Assembly (NCBI GenBank): GCA_944321125.1 | Contig: CALUKD010000004.1 | Span: 124,001-188,000 of the forward strand | Reading direction: 5' to 3' | DNA: 64,000 nucleotides | From: Candidatus Butyricimonas faecavium | GTDB taxonomy: Bacteria; Bacteroidota; Bacteroidia; Bacteroidales; Marinifilaceae | Shown here: positions 27,441 to 35,990 of the stretch, piece by piece | Layout: every line of letters begins with the position of its first letter | Numbering within the stretch: the first letter of the stretch is position 1 | The notes under the pieces: generated by a model | Database searches by the model: none | What the model saw: only the letters and a program-made list of their open reading frames with translations | Told to the model about the DNA's origin: nothing | Translations under genes and position numbers: made by a program

Positions 27441-27989
27441 ATGGTAATGTTGGCTGAATCTTCCATATATGAGCGTTTTGTGAAAGGGGATGAAAAAGCC
27501 TTAGAATTGTTGTACGATCAATATTTTGCAACATTGGGAGTTTATGCGGGACGTTTTTTGTATGAAGAGAATGTTTGCATGGACATCGTGCATGAGAGTT
27601 TTATTAAAGCGTGGGAGAAAAGGAAACAGTTTACCTCATTCCAGATGATTATTAGTTTTTTGTATATTTGCGTACGAAATGCTTGTCTGAATGAGTTGCG
27701 GCATTTGGATATAAAAAATAAAGTCCTGTTGCAGCAGGCATCTAGTCTTGATATTGAGGGGGAAATCATAGAACATGAGGTGAAACGGATTATCTGGGCT
27801 GAAATTACCCGATTAGCGGATGATTATAAAGAAATCATGGCGATGAGTTTGGAAGGGTATTCAACCAAGGAGATTTCGGAAGAATTGAATCTTTCCGAAC
27901 AGACGATTAAAAACAAAAAGGGAGAGGCGTTAAAACAACTTCGCAAAAATATGGGACCGTATCAGTGGTGTCTCCGGTTTTTCTTTTAG
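27441..27989 (+). CDS. ECF RNA polymerase sigma-70 factor
   Basis: Sigma factor of 182 residues with the two ECF regions. Region 2 is residues about 10-80 (KALELLYDQYFATLGVYAGR, VHESFIKAWEKRKQF). Region 4 is about 115-170, with helix-turn-helix YSTKEISEELNLSEQTIKNK. It ends in a hydrophobic tail (YQWCLRFFF), as do the other two sigma factors here. No FecR gene follows; the next gene is an STN-less SusC 428 bp away. The FecR that lacks a sigma neighbour is at 16329, so those two may be partners across the operon, which is inference. ATG 27441; ATG 27447 is equally possible. Confidence 0.92.
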   Translation: MVMLAESSIYERFVKGDEKALELLYDQYFATLGVYAGRFLYEENVCMDIVHESFIKAWEKRKQFTSFQMIISFLYICVRNACLNELRHLDIKNKVLLQQASSLDIEGEIIEHEVKRIIWAEITRLADDYKEIMAMSLEGYSTKEISEELNLSEQTIKNKKGEALKQLRKNMGPYQWCLRFFF

Positions 27990-28417
27990 AGGATAGTTTA
28001 TTTGCAATATTCTATGTCATTGATTTATGATTCGTATATTTGTCTTATTTTCGAGACAAAAAGAGAGTTATTGTGTCGTTTTTGTTTGTGAAATTGAAAC
28101 TTTATATCTCTATTTTCCTAATCTTGCAACTTGCCAAAATCAGTTCTTGCTTGATTGAAGTTTTTTATTTATTTTATTACTTTTGTTCTCTTTTATTTTA
28201 AAATAGTTATAGAAAACAGGGATAATATGTAAATCAAATATTTGAACGTGAATGAATAAAATTGAGAGTTTGCGTTAGATAACAATGATGGTGCGATGAT
28301 GTATTTTACGGGTTTGTACCGTGTGGTGCAATGAATAATATTGGGTGCAAAATAATATGTTTAGGAAATAAGGTGGTGGATATATTTTGCATGTATGGTA
28401 TTTAAAGAACAAATTAA
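27990..28417 (+). other. long A+T-rich leader/intergenic region before the STN-less susC
   Basis: 428 bp without a credible reading frame between the sigma gene and susC; I found no remnant of a FecR gene or STN domain. A TATATTTG box occurs near 28036. Three copies of a GGTGCRA motif lie at 28290, 28325 and 28344; the last two continue with similar AATAATAT sequence and start 19 bases apart. These could be protein-binding or sigma-target sites for the downstream operon. Confidence 0.45.
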
Positions 28418-31400
28418 ATGAGAATAGACTTGGTATTTGGGTTTGAAGGCAAGTTATGTGGTGTCGTGAAGTGTGTCCTGTTACTCTGCTGTGTATGTTT
28501 TCCGAAAATTCCAGTGGCAGGTGAATTACGTTCTTCCCGGATCGTAATCACGGGAGAAGTGATAGATGCAGACGGAGAACCGCTTCCCGGAGTGACGGTT
28601 GTCTTGAAAGGAACTTCTTGGGGATGTATCACGGATACGGACGGGAAGTTCCGACTGGAATTCCCTGAACAAAAGGAGATGGTATTACTTTTTCGATTTG
28701 TCGGGATGAAGAATCAAGAAATCATGGTTACTGGAACTCGGCATATTCGGGTGACAATGGTGAAAGATATGAAAGAGTTGGACGATGTGATAGTGACGGG
28801 GTATTACACGCAGGCGAGGAATGCTTTTACGGGTGAGATTACCCAGATTAAGGGAGAGGATTTATTGCAGGTTTCTCCGACCAATCTGTTGCAGGCGTTG
28901 GCAATCTTAACACCGGGATTAAGGATTGTTGAGAATAATGAGGCGGGATCAGACCCGAATGTAGTGCCTGAAATTTTGATTCGTGGGGCGAGTTCGATTA
29001 TGACAAAAGGGCAAGAGGGGGTGAATGCTCCCCTGATTATGTTGGACGGGGTGGAGATTTCAGTGGAGGATTTGTATGATTTGGATATTTATGATATAGA
29101 ACAGGTACTGGTGTTGAAGGATGCTTCTGCGGCGGTGCTTTATGGGGAGAAAGCGGCGAACGGAGTGATTCTAGTAGAGCGGGTGCGGGGAAAGTCGGAT
29201 AAGCCTAGATTCAGTTATAATTTTACACCGATATTTAATTTTCCCGATCTGACTTCTCTTCGCTTGTGTGATGCGGAGGAAAAGTTAGAACTGGAACGAT
29301 TGGCGGGATTGTATGATCGAGTGAACGGTAGTCTTGACCCGGCTTATGATTATAAGTTGGAGAATATTCGTCGAGGAGTCGATACGGATTGGAAGACGAA
29401 ACCTCTGCGGAATGCTTTTTCGCAGAGTCATTCCGCCACGATGACCGGGCGGGGTGGTGGAATTGAGTACAAGGTGACGGGACGGTTGTCCGATACACAT
29501 GGTGTGATGAAAGGTGATTATCGTCGGAATTACGGGGTGAATGTCTCTTTGTCATACCGGTTTGCTCGGGATGTGGTGGTAACTTATCAGTTGGCTTATT
29601 CCATGACCGAGGGAAAGAATAGTCCTTATGGGAGTTTCGTGCAGTACACGAAGCTGAATCCTTATAACCCGGTGTATGACGAGGAGGGAGAATATATACG
29701 GAATTATTACTTTGATCCAGTGAACCAGACAATGGAACGGCAGGTGAATCCGTTGTACAATGCCACGTTGGCGAGCTTTTCGAAGAGTCAGAATAAAGCG
29801 GTGACGAATTATTTGTCGTTACGTTGGGATGTGAATGAAGCTTTGTTTATCACAGGAAACGTGAGCGTGCGACAGGGTGATGCGTGGAATAAAGTGTATG
29901 TTTCGCCGGAAGATGCGAGTTTTACCTTGCAGGAGATTCCTCAAAACAAGAAAGGAACTTACACGGCACTTTCAACCGAGAAGACGGATTGGGCTGGAAA
30001 ATTTGTGTTAAATTATCGTTTGCCACTGAATAAGGAGGGAAATTCGGTTCTTTCCCTGAGTGCAGGTACGGATATAGGGAAGGATAAGTCATCCTCGATA
30101 CAGGTGAAAGCGGAAGGTTTTATGAAGGACAAGATGACAGACATTAAGTTTGCCTCGCAATATGCGACCACTCGTCCCGTGGGAGGCGAGAAAGAGTCGG
30201 CGGAAGTGGGGTTCTTCGCAAATGGTAGTCTTGATTTGCTGGGACGATATTTTATCAATGCTTCCTATAAGACAGCGGGTTCGTCAAAGTTTGGTAGTAA
30301 ACATCGTTTTTCTCCAGTGTGGTCAGCAGGAATCGGTTGGAATCTACATGAGGAAAGGTTTATGAATTTCGATTGGTTGGATGTATTACGTTTTCGCTTT
30401 AGCGTCGGTTCAACAGCAAACGTGACTTTTACACCCTATCAGGCTTTGACCACTTATCTTTATGATCCTGACCTGATTCATTATGGTGGGATAGGAGCTG
30501 TACCGATCACGATGGGGAATCCTGATATGAAATGGCAGGTTACTTGGAAGTATAATTGGGGGTTGACGGCGGCTTTTTGGAAGGAAAGGGTGAACGTGGA
30601 GGCTAGCTATTACGTAAACAAAACGAAGGATGCCTTGATGCCTTTGACCTTACCGTCTTCTGTCGGTGTTTCCTCGGTATTGGTGAATATGGGTAAGTTA
30701 CAGAATTTGGGGTACGAGTTTTCCGTTTCTGCACAAGTGGTGAAGAGGAGTAACCTGTTTTGGATGGTAATGGTGAACGGATCGCACGTGTTCGATAAGT
30801 TGACTAGTATCTCGGATGCGTTGAAGGCGGAGAATATGGCGGCTTACTATGGTGTGAAACCTCAGCCGATGTTCGTGGAAGGGGGATCTCAGTTTGGTAT
30901 TTATGCCATGCGTTCTGCGGGGATTGATCCTGCTTCCGGGCAAGAGGTGTATATCAAAAAGAATGGGAATTACACGTTCACTTATGATAAGAATGAGCGG
31001 GTAGAGGTCGGGAACACGAATCCCGTGTTGGAGGGGAGTCTTTTCACAAGTTTATCGTGCCGGGGTTTTACGTTGAATGTTTCTGCGGCGTACAAGTTTG
31101 GCGGTGATATTTACAACACGACATTGGCGAATAAAGTGGAGTATATCGATCCTTACGGAAATGTGGATCGTCGGGCTTTCACCGAAAGATGGAAGAAACC
31201 GGGAGACTTGGTCCGTTTCTTGGGAATTCCGGAAAACGTGAGCGATGAGAACCGTTATTCTGAGCGTTTCGTGGAACGGGATAACACGTTTACGATAACG
31301 AGTATCATGTTGAATTACGAGTTTAAACCCGGTTATCTTCGCAAGATTGGGATTAAGAGATTGAATCTGGGCATTGGTGTTGCCGATATTGCTCGTTTTT

Positions 31401-31477
31401 CTTCCGTGAAACAGGAACGAGGTACGGAATATCCTTTTCAACGGAGTTTTCATATCACATTTAGACCGACATTTTGA
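28418..31477 (+). CDS. SusC/RagA-type TonB-dependent transporter lacking the STN domain
   Basis: Outer-membrane channel of 1019 residues. The signal region (CVLLLCCVCFPKIPVAG) leads straight into the carboxypeptidase-regulatory-like domain (ITGEVIDADGEPLPGVTVVL). The STN domain of about 70 residues present in its paralogue at 20254 is missing, so it should not signal to FecR in the usual way. Plug: DDVIVTGYYTQARNAFTGEI, then SDPNVVPEILIRGASSIM and LKDASAAVLYGEKAANGVI. The barrel ends GTEYPFQRSFHITFRPTF, nearly the ending of the 20254 protein. Base composition is distinctly G+C-rich (a sampled 60-base stretch at 29101 is 55%). Confidence 0.94.
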   Translation: MRIDLVFGFEGKLCGVVKCVLLLCCVCFPKIPVAGELRSSRIVITGEVIDADGEPLPGVTVVLKGTSWGCITDTDGKFRLEFPEQKEMVLLFRFVGMKNQEIMVTGTRHIRVTMVKDMKELDDVIVTGYYTQARNAFTGEITQIKGEDLLQVSPTNLLQALAILTPGLRIVENNEAGSDPNVVPEILIRGASSIMTKGQEGVNAPLIMLDGVEISVEDLYDLDIYDIEQVLVLKDASAAVLYGEKAANGVILVERVRGKSDKPRFSYNFTPIFNFPDLTSLRLCDAEEKLELERLAGLYDRVNGSLDPAYDYKLENIRRGVDTDWKTKPLRNAFSQSHSATMTGRGGGIEYKVTGRLSDTHGVMKGDYRRNYGVNVSLSYRFARDVVVTYQLAYSMTEGKNSPYGSFVQYTKLNPYNPVYDEEGEYIRNYYFDPVNQTMERQVNPLYNATLASFSKSQNKAVTNYLSLRWDVNEALFITGNVSVRQGDAWNKVYVSPEDASFTLQEIPQNKKGTYTALSTEKTDWAGKFVLNYRLPLNKEGNSVLSLSAGTDIGKDKSSSIQVKAEGFMKDKMTDIKFASQYATTRPVGGEKESAEVGFFANGSLDLLGRYFINASYKTAGSSKFGSKHRFSPVWSAGIGWNLHEERFMNFDWLDVLRFRFSVGSTANVTFTPYQALTTYLYDPDLIHYGGIGAVPITMGNPDMKWQVTWKYNWGLTAAFWKERVNVEASYYVNKTKDALMPLTLPSSVGVSSVLVNMGKLQNLGYEFSVSAQVVKRSNLFWMVMVNGSHVFDKLTSISDALKAENMAAYYGVKPQPMFVEGGSQFGIYAMRSAGIDPASGQEVYIKKNGNYTFTYDKNERVEVGNTNPVLEGSLFTSLSCRGFTLNVSAAYKFGGDIYNTTLANKVEYIDPYGNVDRRAFTERWKKPGDLVRFLGIPENVSDENRYSERFVERDNTFTITSIMLNYEFKPGYLRKIGIKRLNLGIGVADIARFSSVKQERGTEYPFQRSFHITFRPTF

Positions 31478-31496
31478 TAACGACTAAAGGCAAAAG

Positions 31497-32933
31497 ATGA
31501 TGGAGAAAATAGTATTACTGGCGTGTGTCTCTTTATTTTTCTTGGGATGTGGGAATTTCTTGGATATTAATCCTGAATCGGAGGTGGTAAACGATGATAT
31601 GTTCAGTACGGCGGAAGGTGTGGAGGATGCGTTGTATGGAGTGTATATGTCGATGGTGAAGGAGGATATGTATGGTGGGGATATGTCGGTGCTGATACCG
31701 GAGTTACTGGGACAGAATTTTGTTACGGATGATGGGTATTTGATCTTTTTATCTCGATTAGACTTAGAAAATGCTGATACACGGAAGACTGTTAGGACAA
31801 TATGGAGTGCTAGTTATCTTGTGATTAGTTATTTAAATAACATTTTGGAAAATTTGGATGGAAAAAGCATAAAGGATTTTAAAAATTACAATTTATATCG
31901 GGGGGAAGCTTTAGGATTACGAGCTGTTATACATTTTGATTTGTTGCGATTGTTTGCTGTTCATATAAATTCAAAGGATGAGAATGCAAAAGCAAGGGCT
32001 ATTCCCTATGTAACAAAATACACATTTAAAGTGACTCCTTTTTCATCTGTGGAAGAGGTTTATGAGAAGGTTATTGCAGATTTGAAAGAGGCAGAAACTT
32101 GTTTGGCTGAAGATGAGATTTTGATGCCGAAGATTCGTAAAGGTGGAGAAAAAGGTTTTACGGGTGCCAGAGAATTACATTTTAATTTGTACGCTGCACA
32201 AGCAATGTTAGCTAGGGTGTATTGGATGAAAGGGGATTTGGAAAATGCAAAAAAGTATGCAGATAAGGTGATTCAATCGGAGAAATTCCAATTTGTAGAT
32301 CAAGAGGATTTGTCGACATTTATGAAGAGACGGATTTCTTTGTTAGAGACAATTTGGGGATTATATACGACAAAGATTAGTTCGTATTTGTATGATAAAC
32401 ATATGGCGAAAACGTTGATGAGTCTTGCTAATGATTGGAAGTTATTATATAAAAATGATGAATATCAGGAATTTGGTGAAGATAAACGGTTGTCTGCTTG
32501 GTTTATTTCTAAAGAGAATATGGGAAATTCAAAAGATATTTGTGTCAAAATTATGGATGAATCAAATGATGCCTCTGAATATACCGGAGGAGCATATTTG
32601 GGTTTTAGTATGATTCGTATTCCAGAAATGTACTATATTATGGCAGAAGCGTTACTAGAAGAGGGAGATAAAGAAAAGGCACGGAAATATTTGGATGCCG
32701 TGGTGGCAGCTAGAGGTATAGTCAAATTTGCAGATCGGGATACGGGTAAAGATATTACATTGGAGGACATTATGAATGAACGGAGAAAAGAGTTGTTTGG
32801 AGAGGGACAATGGTGGTTTTGTTTAAAAAGATTAAATTGGGATATTTATGTTCATGCGTTAGATGCAACTTTAAAAGGAAGTGATAAAATTTACACCTTA
32901 CCTTTACCCACGGAAGAACTTGATCCTCGTTAA
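31497..32933 (+). CDS. SusD/RagB-family surface lipoprotein, compositionally mosaic
   Basis: Lid lipoprotein of 478 residues paired with the STN-less SusC, 19 bp downstream of it. Signal MMEKIVLLACVSLFFLGC with acceptor Cys18, then NFLDINPESEVVNDDMFST. The helical core YRGEALGLRAVIHFDLLRLF and C-terminal IRIPEMYYIMAEALLEEG and MNERRKELFGEGQWWFCLKR match the SusD at 23607 closely. Composition changes inside the gene: stretches before about 31740 are about 43-45% G+C, while those at 31801, 31861 and 32401 are about 27-30%. The protein remains intact, so a homologous recombination patch is likelier than decay. Confidence 0.94.
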   Translation: MMEKIVLLACVSLFFLGCGNFLDINPESEVVNDDMFSTAEGVEDALYGVYMSMVKEDMYGGDMSVLIPELLGQNFVTDDGYLIFLSRLDLENADTRKTVRTIWSASYLVISYLNNILENLDGKSIKDFKNYNLYRGEALGLRAVIHFDLLRLFAVHINSKDENAKARAIPYVTKYTFKVTPFSSVEEVYEKVIADLKEAETCLAEDEILMPKIRKGGEKGFTGARELHFNLYAAQAMLARVYWMKGDLENAKKYADKVIQSEKFQFVDQEDLSTFMKRRISLLETIWGLYTTKISSYLYDKHMAKTLMSLANDWKLLYKNDEYQEFGEDKRLSAWFISKENMGNSKDICVKIMDESNDASEYTGGAYLGFSMIRIPEMYYIMAEALLEEGDKEKARKYLDAVVAARGIVKFADRDTGKDITLEDIMNERRKELFGEGQWWFCLKRLNWDIYVHALDATLKGSDKIYTLPLPTEELDPR

Positions 32934-32953
32934 ATTATAAACACAGAAAGCAT

Positions 32954-33730
32954 ATGGTTACAAAGTATTTGATATATACAGGAATATTTCTTTTGTTAGG
33001 AGCTTGTTCGAACAAAGCTATTTATTATAATCCAGATCAGAAGAGAAGTATTTATTTTAATTGGGATCTTAGTAAATATGTTTCTAACATGATTCCTGAT
33101 ACGGTGTTTTTCAGTTTTGCAATTTATGAAGAGAAGGAGGTGGAATATCATATCCCGGTGAAGAGTATGGGAATGCCTGTCGATGAGGATCAATGTTTTG
33201 AATTAGACGTCGTGGAGGATTCGACGACGGCAATATTCGGAAAACATTACGAGTTCGGTACTTTGACCATTCCTAAAAATGAAGTGGAAGGAATACTGTC
33301 CTTAAAATTGAAGCGGACGGAAGATTTGATGAGTCACCCTGTTCTTCTTTATTTGAAGTTTCGGGAGAACGATTATTTCAAGCCGATGGAAGGGGATCAT
33401 TATTGTCTTTCAATCATAGATGGAAAACTAGCGAAACCGGCTTGGTGGACTAGCTATTATTTGGGAGAATATAGCAATAATAATGATAGATTGTATTTGA
33501 AAATATTGGAGAACTTTTGGGCTTTGGAAGAGTTAAAACCCGTGTTTTATGCCGAAAAAGAGAAGGAGTACGGGAAGTTTCTGGAAAATGCCCCAACAGC
33601 CTTTTTCCAAATGCCGGGAAATATGATTTGGATAAAATACGTGTTTAAGCCTGCTTACGAGTATTATCGTGATCCGGTGAATACGTACGAAGGGTTTGCC
33701 ATGGTTAATCCGGATCGTTTTATTCGCTAA
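32954..33730 (+). CDS. DUF4843-family lipoprotein
   Basis: Lipoprotein of 258 residues (MVTKYLIYTGIFLLLGAC, acceptor Cys18), second copy of the DUF4843 member of the cassette. Matching landmarks with the 25058 protein: QKRSIYFNWDLSK near the start, EVEYHIPVKSMGMPVDEDQ in the middle, GILSLKLKRTEDLMSHPVLL, and KLAKPAWWTSYYLGEYS. It ends ANPDRFIR-like, again as in its paralogue. The first about 200 bases share the low G+C of the preceding susD, and composition rises from about 33150. Beta-sandwich accessory role inferred; no catalytic residues seen. Confidence 0.84.
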   Translation: MVTKYLIYTGIFLLLGACSNKAIYYNPDQKRSIYFNWDLSKYVSNMIPDTVFFSFAIYEEKEVEYHIPVKSMGMPVDEDQCFELDVVEDSTTAIFGKHYEFGTLTIPKNEVEGILSLKLKRTEDLMSHPVLLYLKFRENDYFKPMEGDHYCLSIIDGKLAKPAWWTSYYLGEYSNNNDRLYLKILENFWALEELKPVFYAEKEKEYGKFLENAPTAFFQMPGNMIWIKYVFKPAYEYYRDPVNTYEGFAMVNPDRFIR

Positions 33731-33750
33731 TCAAATAAAAATTATTGGAG

Positions 33751-35163
33751 ATGAAAACGAAATATGTTATCGGGGTCTTGTGCTTTACCTTATTTGGGGT
33801 GGTAGCTTGTTTGGATGATCAATCCTCGTTGGGAGACCGGGTGTTATCGGAAATCACTATTTCTGCGCCTTATGACACGTTGACGGCTTATTTCGGTGAG
33901 GAATTTGTGGTAAGCCATTTGAGCGTGGAACAGTCCGGGAAAGAGTTACCTCTCGTTTATGAATGGAGTTACGGAACGTTGAATATGGATGAAGATGGGA
34001 TGGTGGCTTATCCGATTAAGGATTCGTTACATGTCGTGTCGCACGATCCGGAATTGAAATATGCTTTTCGGGAATTGGGAACTTTCGGGTTGCGATTGAG
34101 GGTTGATAACGGGGAAACTATCCGTTATAAATATTTTGTTCTTCAGGTAGATACCGAGTTTTCGGAAGGGATAACGATTTTAAGTCGGGATGGGGATGGA
34201 AAAGGACGGATTTCTTTTATGAGAACACTTACAAGGGAAGAAATTAATACCGGGAAAGTACCTGTGTTTAGAACGGATATCATGGAACTGATTAACCCGG
34301 GAACGGAAATGGCAGATGTGACCGATATGGTGCAGGTAAATAATCGTTTATTGGTTTGTTCTGGTGAGACGGGAAGGATTTATAACATGGATTCCCGGAC
34401 TTTTGATATTGAAGGAATGACTTCGTTTAAGGAATTATATCCAAGATGTGCTTTTGTGAAGTTTGCCGGGGTCTCTGCTAATAATAACATATATCTCGTG
34501 TCACGTGACAGGCGGGGCTACGTGTATGATTACGTTTTAGATGAATTAATGCTGACAGAATATTTTAAAGATCTGGATGTTGATGCGGCAGTTTCAGTGG
34601 ACCGACCTGTATTTGTTAATTATGAAACATCCATGTTTTATTCTCCCTCGCTTGGAGGGGTAAATAGCTCTTTAAACAGATATGTTGATTTTAATATTGA
34701 GGGTATTTGTTCTGTTGGGAGTAACGTGTACGTTATAGCTACTTATAAAGCCATGCCTTCCTATATTTATTTGTCCCAAACAACTTTCAGTTTAGGTAAC
34801 CCGACAGTTCTTCAATTCTATGATAGTCCGGTTTCACTAAAAGTTAACCGGAATTCGTTGTTTGCCGGAAGTAAATCATGTAGTTGTTTGTATTACACGT
34901 GTGAGGATGGTGTATATTATTGGGATTTGAAGAAACAGTTGTCAACAACACCTGTTATTTCGATACCCGTGGGAATGGAAATTACTAGTTTATCGATGAA
35001 TTCGGATGGGACATCGCTATATGTTGGTTTGTACGAAAAAGAAGGAACGGAAACTTTGAAAGGGCATTTATATGTTTACGATGTGAAGACTTCTACTTTG
35101 ATTGGTCAATACCATAATATTGCAGGTAGACCTGTTGCGATTATTTATAAAAAACGAGTGTAG
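33751..35163 (+). CDS. PKD-like family lipoprotein
   Basis: Second copy of the PKD-like cassette lipoprotein, 470 residues from ATG 33751. The in-frame TTG at 33745 is less likely. Signal MKTKYVIGVLCFTLFGVVAC with acceptor Cys20. PKD-like strands LPLVYEWSYGTLNMDEDG and LGTFGLRLRVDNGETIRYKY, then the landmark EGITILSRDGDGKGRISFM. The C-terminal beta-repeat region ends LYVYDVKTSTLIGQYHN. Corresponds along its length to the 25844 protein. The next gene, 125 bp away, encodes the H-protein-like secreted protein and may have its own promoter. Confidence 0.85.
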   Translation: MKTKYVIGVLCFTLFGVVACLDDQSSLGDRVLSEITISAPYDTLTAYFGEEFVVSHLSVEQSGKELPLVYEWSYGTLNMDEDGMVAYPIKDSLHVVSHDPELKYAFRELGTFGLRLRVDNGETIRYKYFVLQVDTEFSEGITILSRDGDGKGRISFMRTLTREEINTGKVPVFRTDIMELINPGTEMADVTDMVQVNNRLLVCSGETGRIYNMDSRTFDIEGMTSFKELYPRCAFVKFAGVSANNNIYLVSRDRRGYVYDYVLDELMLTEYFKDLDVDAAVSVDRPVFVNYETSMFYSPSLGGVNSSLNRYVDFNIEGICSVGSNVYVIATYKAMPSYIYLSQTTFSLGNPTVLQFYDSPVSLKVNRNSLFAGSKSCSCLYYTCEDGVYYWDLKKQLSTTPVISIPVGMEITSLSMNSDGTSLYVGLYEKEGTETLKGHLYVYDVKTSTLIGQYHNIAGRPVAIIYKKRV

Positions 35164-35231
35164 TAGAACAGGCAACATTAAAATTTGGAGAATAATTTAT
35201 AAGAATCTGATATGATGTTGAATACAATTAT

Positions 35232-35239
35232 TAACTTTG
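35232..35239 (+). promoter_or_regulatory. candidate -7 promoter box of the H-protein-like gene
   Basis: TAACTTTG matches TAnnTTTG and lies 49 bp before the ATG at 35289. No TTTG sits at the ideal 19-base distance upstream, so the assignment is tentative. Confidence 0.35.
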
Positions 35240-35288
35240 CTGACAGCGTGTAAACGCATTTTATTTAATAATCAAAAAATCAAGGGGC

Positions 35289-35792
35289 ATGAAAAGAGTT
35301 TTTTTCTTTATTCAAATTTTATTTTTAATGGTTCTATTTTCCGGGGGGAACCGGGGAATAGAGGCTGGTAATATGAAGATGTCTTCACTACCTTCACAAG
35401 CTCGGGATCAGGCGTATTATTCACAGTTGGAACAGAGTGGTAACCGTTATACCAAAGATCATACTTGGTTAAAGAATGGAGATAATTTTATACAGGTGGG
35501 GATTTCTTACGATCATGTGAGAGTTATTGGAGGGGCTGTTGGTTTTATTGTTCCGGCTAAGGCGGTAGATGAAACTTTCGTGAAAGGTGAATTGTTGGCA
35601 GAAATAGAAGGTTCCAGTGGTTCTACAAAGTTATATGCGCCATGTGCCGGAGTGGTTAAAGGGATCAATCCAATGATTGAAACTCCTTACGATATGCAAG
35701 CGAATCAAGTTTGGGTATACAAATGTCATTTGAAAAGAGATCAATTAGAGAATTTGATGGGGGATCAAGAGTATGCTGATTACATCAAATAG
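35289..35792 (+). CDS. exported glycine-cleavage-H-like (lipoyl-domain fold) protein without lipoyl lysine
   Basis: A 167-residue product with a signal peptide (hydrophobic core VFFFIQILFLMVLFSGG, likely cleavage after GIEAG). From residue about 54 the mature part aligns by eye with GcvH: YTKDHTWLK, then VGISYDHVRVIGGAVGFIV, then LYAPCAGVVKGIN, and the H-protein-like end ENLMGDQEYADYI. In GcvH the lipoylated lysine lies in ESVKAASDLYAP. Here the aligned stretch is EGSSGSTKLYAP, with Ser110 in place of that lysine. It should not carry lipoate and cannot serve the cytosolic glycine cleavage system from the periplasm. It follows the PKD-like lipoprotein of locus 4; whether it belongs to that operon is unclear. 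Function unknown. Confidence 0.8.
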   Translation: MKRVFFFIQILFLMVLFSGGNRGIEAGNMKMSSLPSQARDQAYYSQLEQSGNRYTKDHTWLKNGDNFIQVGISYDHVRVIGGAVGFIVPAKAVDETFVKGELLAEIEGSSGSTKLYAPCAGVVKGINPMIETPYDMQANQVWVYKCHLKRDQLENLMGDQEYADYIK

Positions 35793-35861
35793 GACTTTCC
35801 TTCTTTTGTGTTAGAATTTGTCTATTTCCACTCTTTAACTTACGTCATTTGTCTATTTTAT

Positions 35862-35930
35862 CGTTATGTCTTTGTTATCTCTTCGTTCCTAGGAGCGGGT
35901 AGATAACGAGGATATAACAAAGACATAACG
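35862..35930. repeat. 17-bp perfect inverted repeat between convergent genes
   Basis: CGTTATGTCTTTGTTAT (35862-35878) is perfectly repeated inverted at 35914-35930, enclosing 35 bases. Competing pairings are possible, such as GTTATCT with AGATAAC, plus a near-palindrome around CCTAGG. It lies between the H-protein-like gene (plus) and queE (minus). A bidirectional terminator is the simplest reading; a recombinase or regulator site is an alternative. Confidence 0.7.
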
Positions 35931-35990
35931 CACATGTACAAGAGAAGGAATGGAGATGAACAATTAGAAGTAATCAGAAAGATTTTTGAT

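Noticed and set aside
27990-28417. Possible remnant of a FecR gene or STN domain before the STN-less susC
   Set aside because: No frame longer than a few dozen codons and no FecR or STN motif in the plus-strand reading; the gap is A+T-rich non-coding DNA.
29235-29732. 165-codon open frame on the minus strand inside susC
   Set aside because: It is antisense to a clearly conserved SusC region, its translation is rich in Ser, Pro and His without motifs, and similar antisense frames occur under other susC genes; it is a coding shadow.
35862-35930. Insertion-sequence end or integrase attachment site
   Set aside because: No transposase or integrase gene, target-site duplication or tRNA is nearby; kept only as an inverted repeat.
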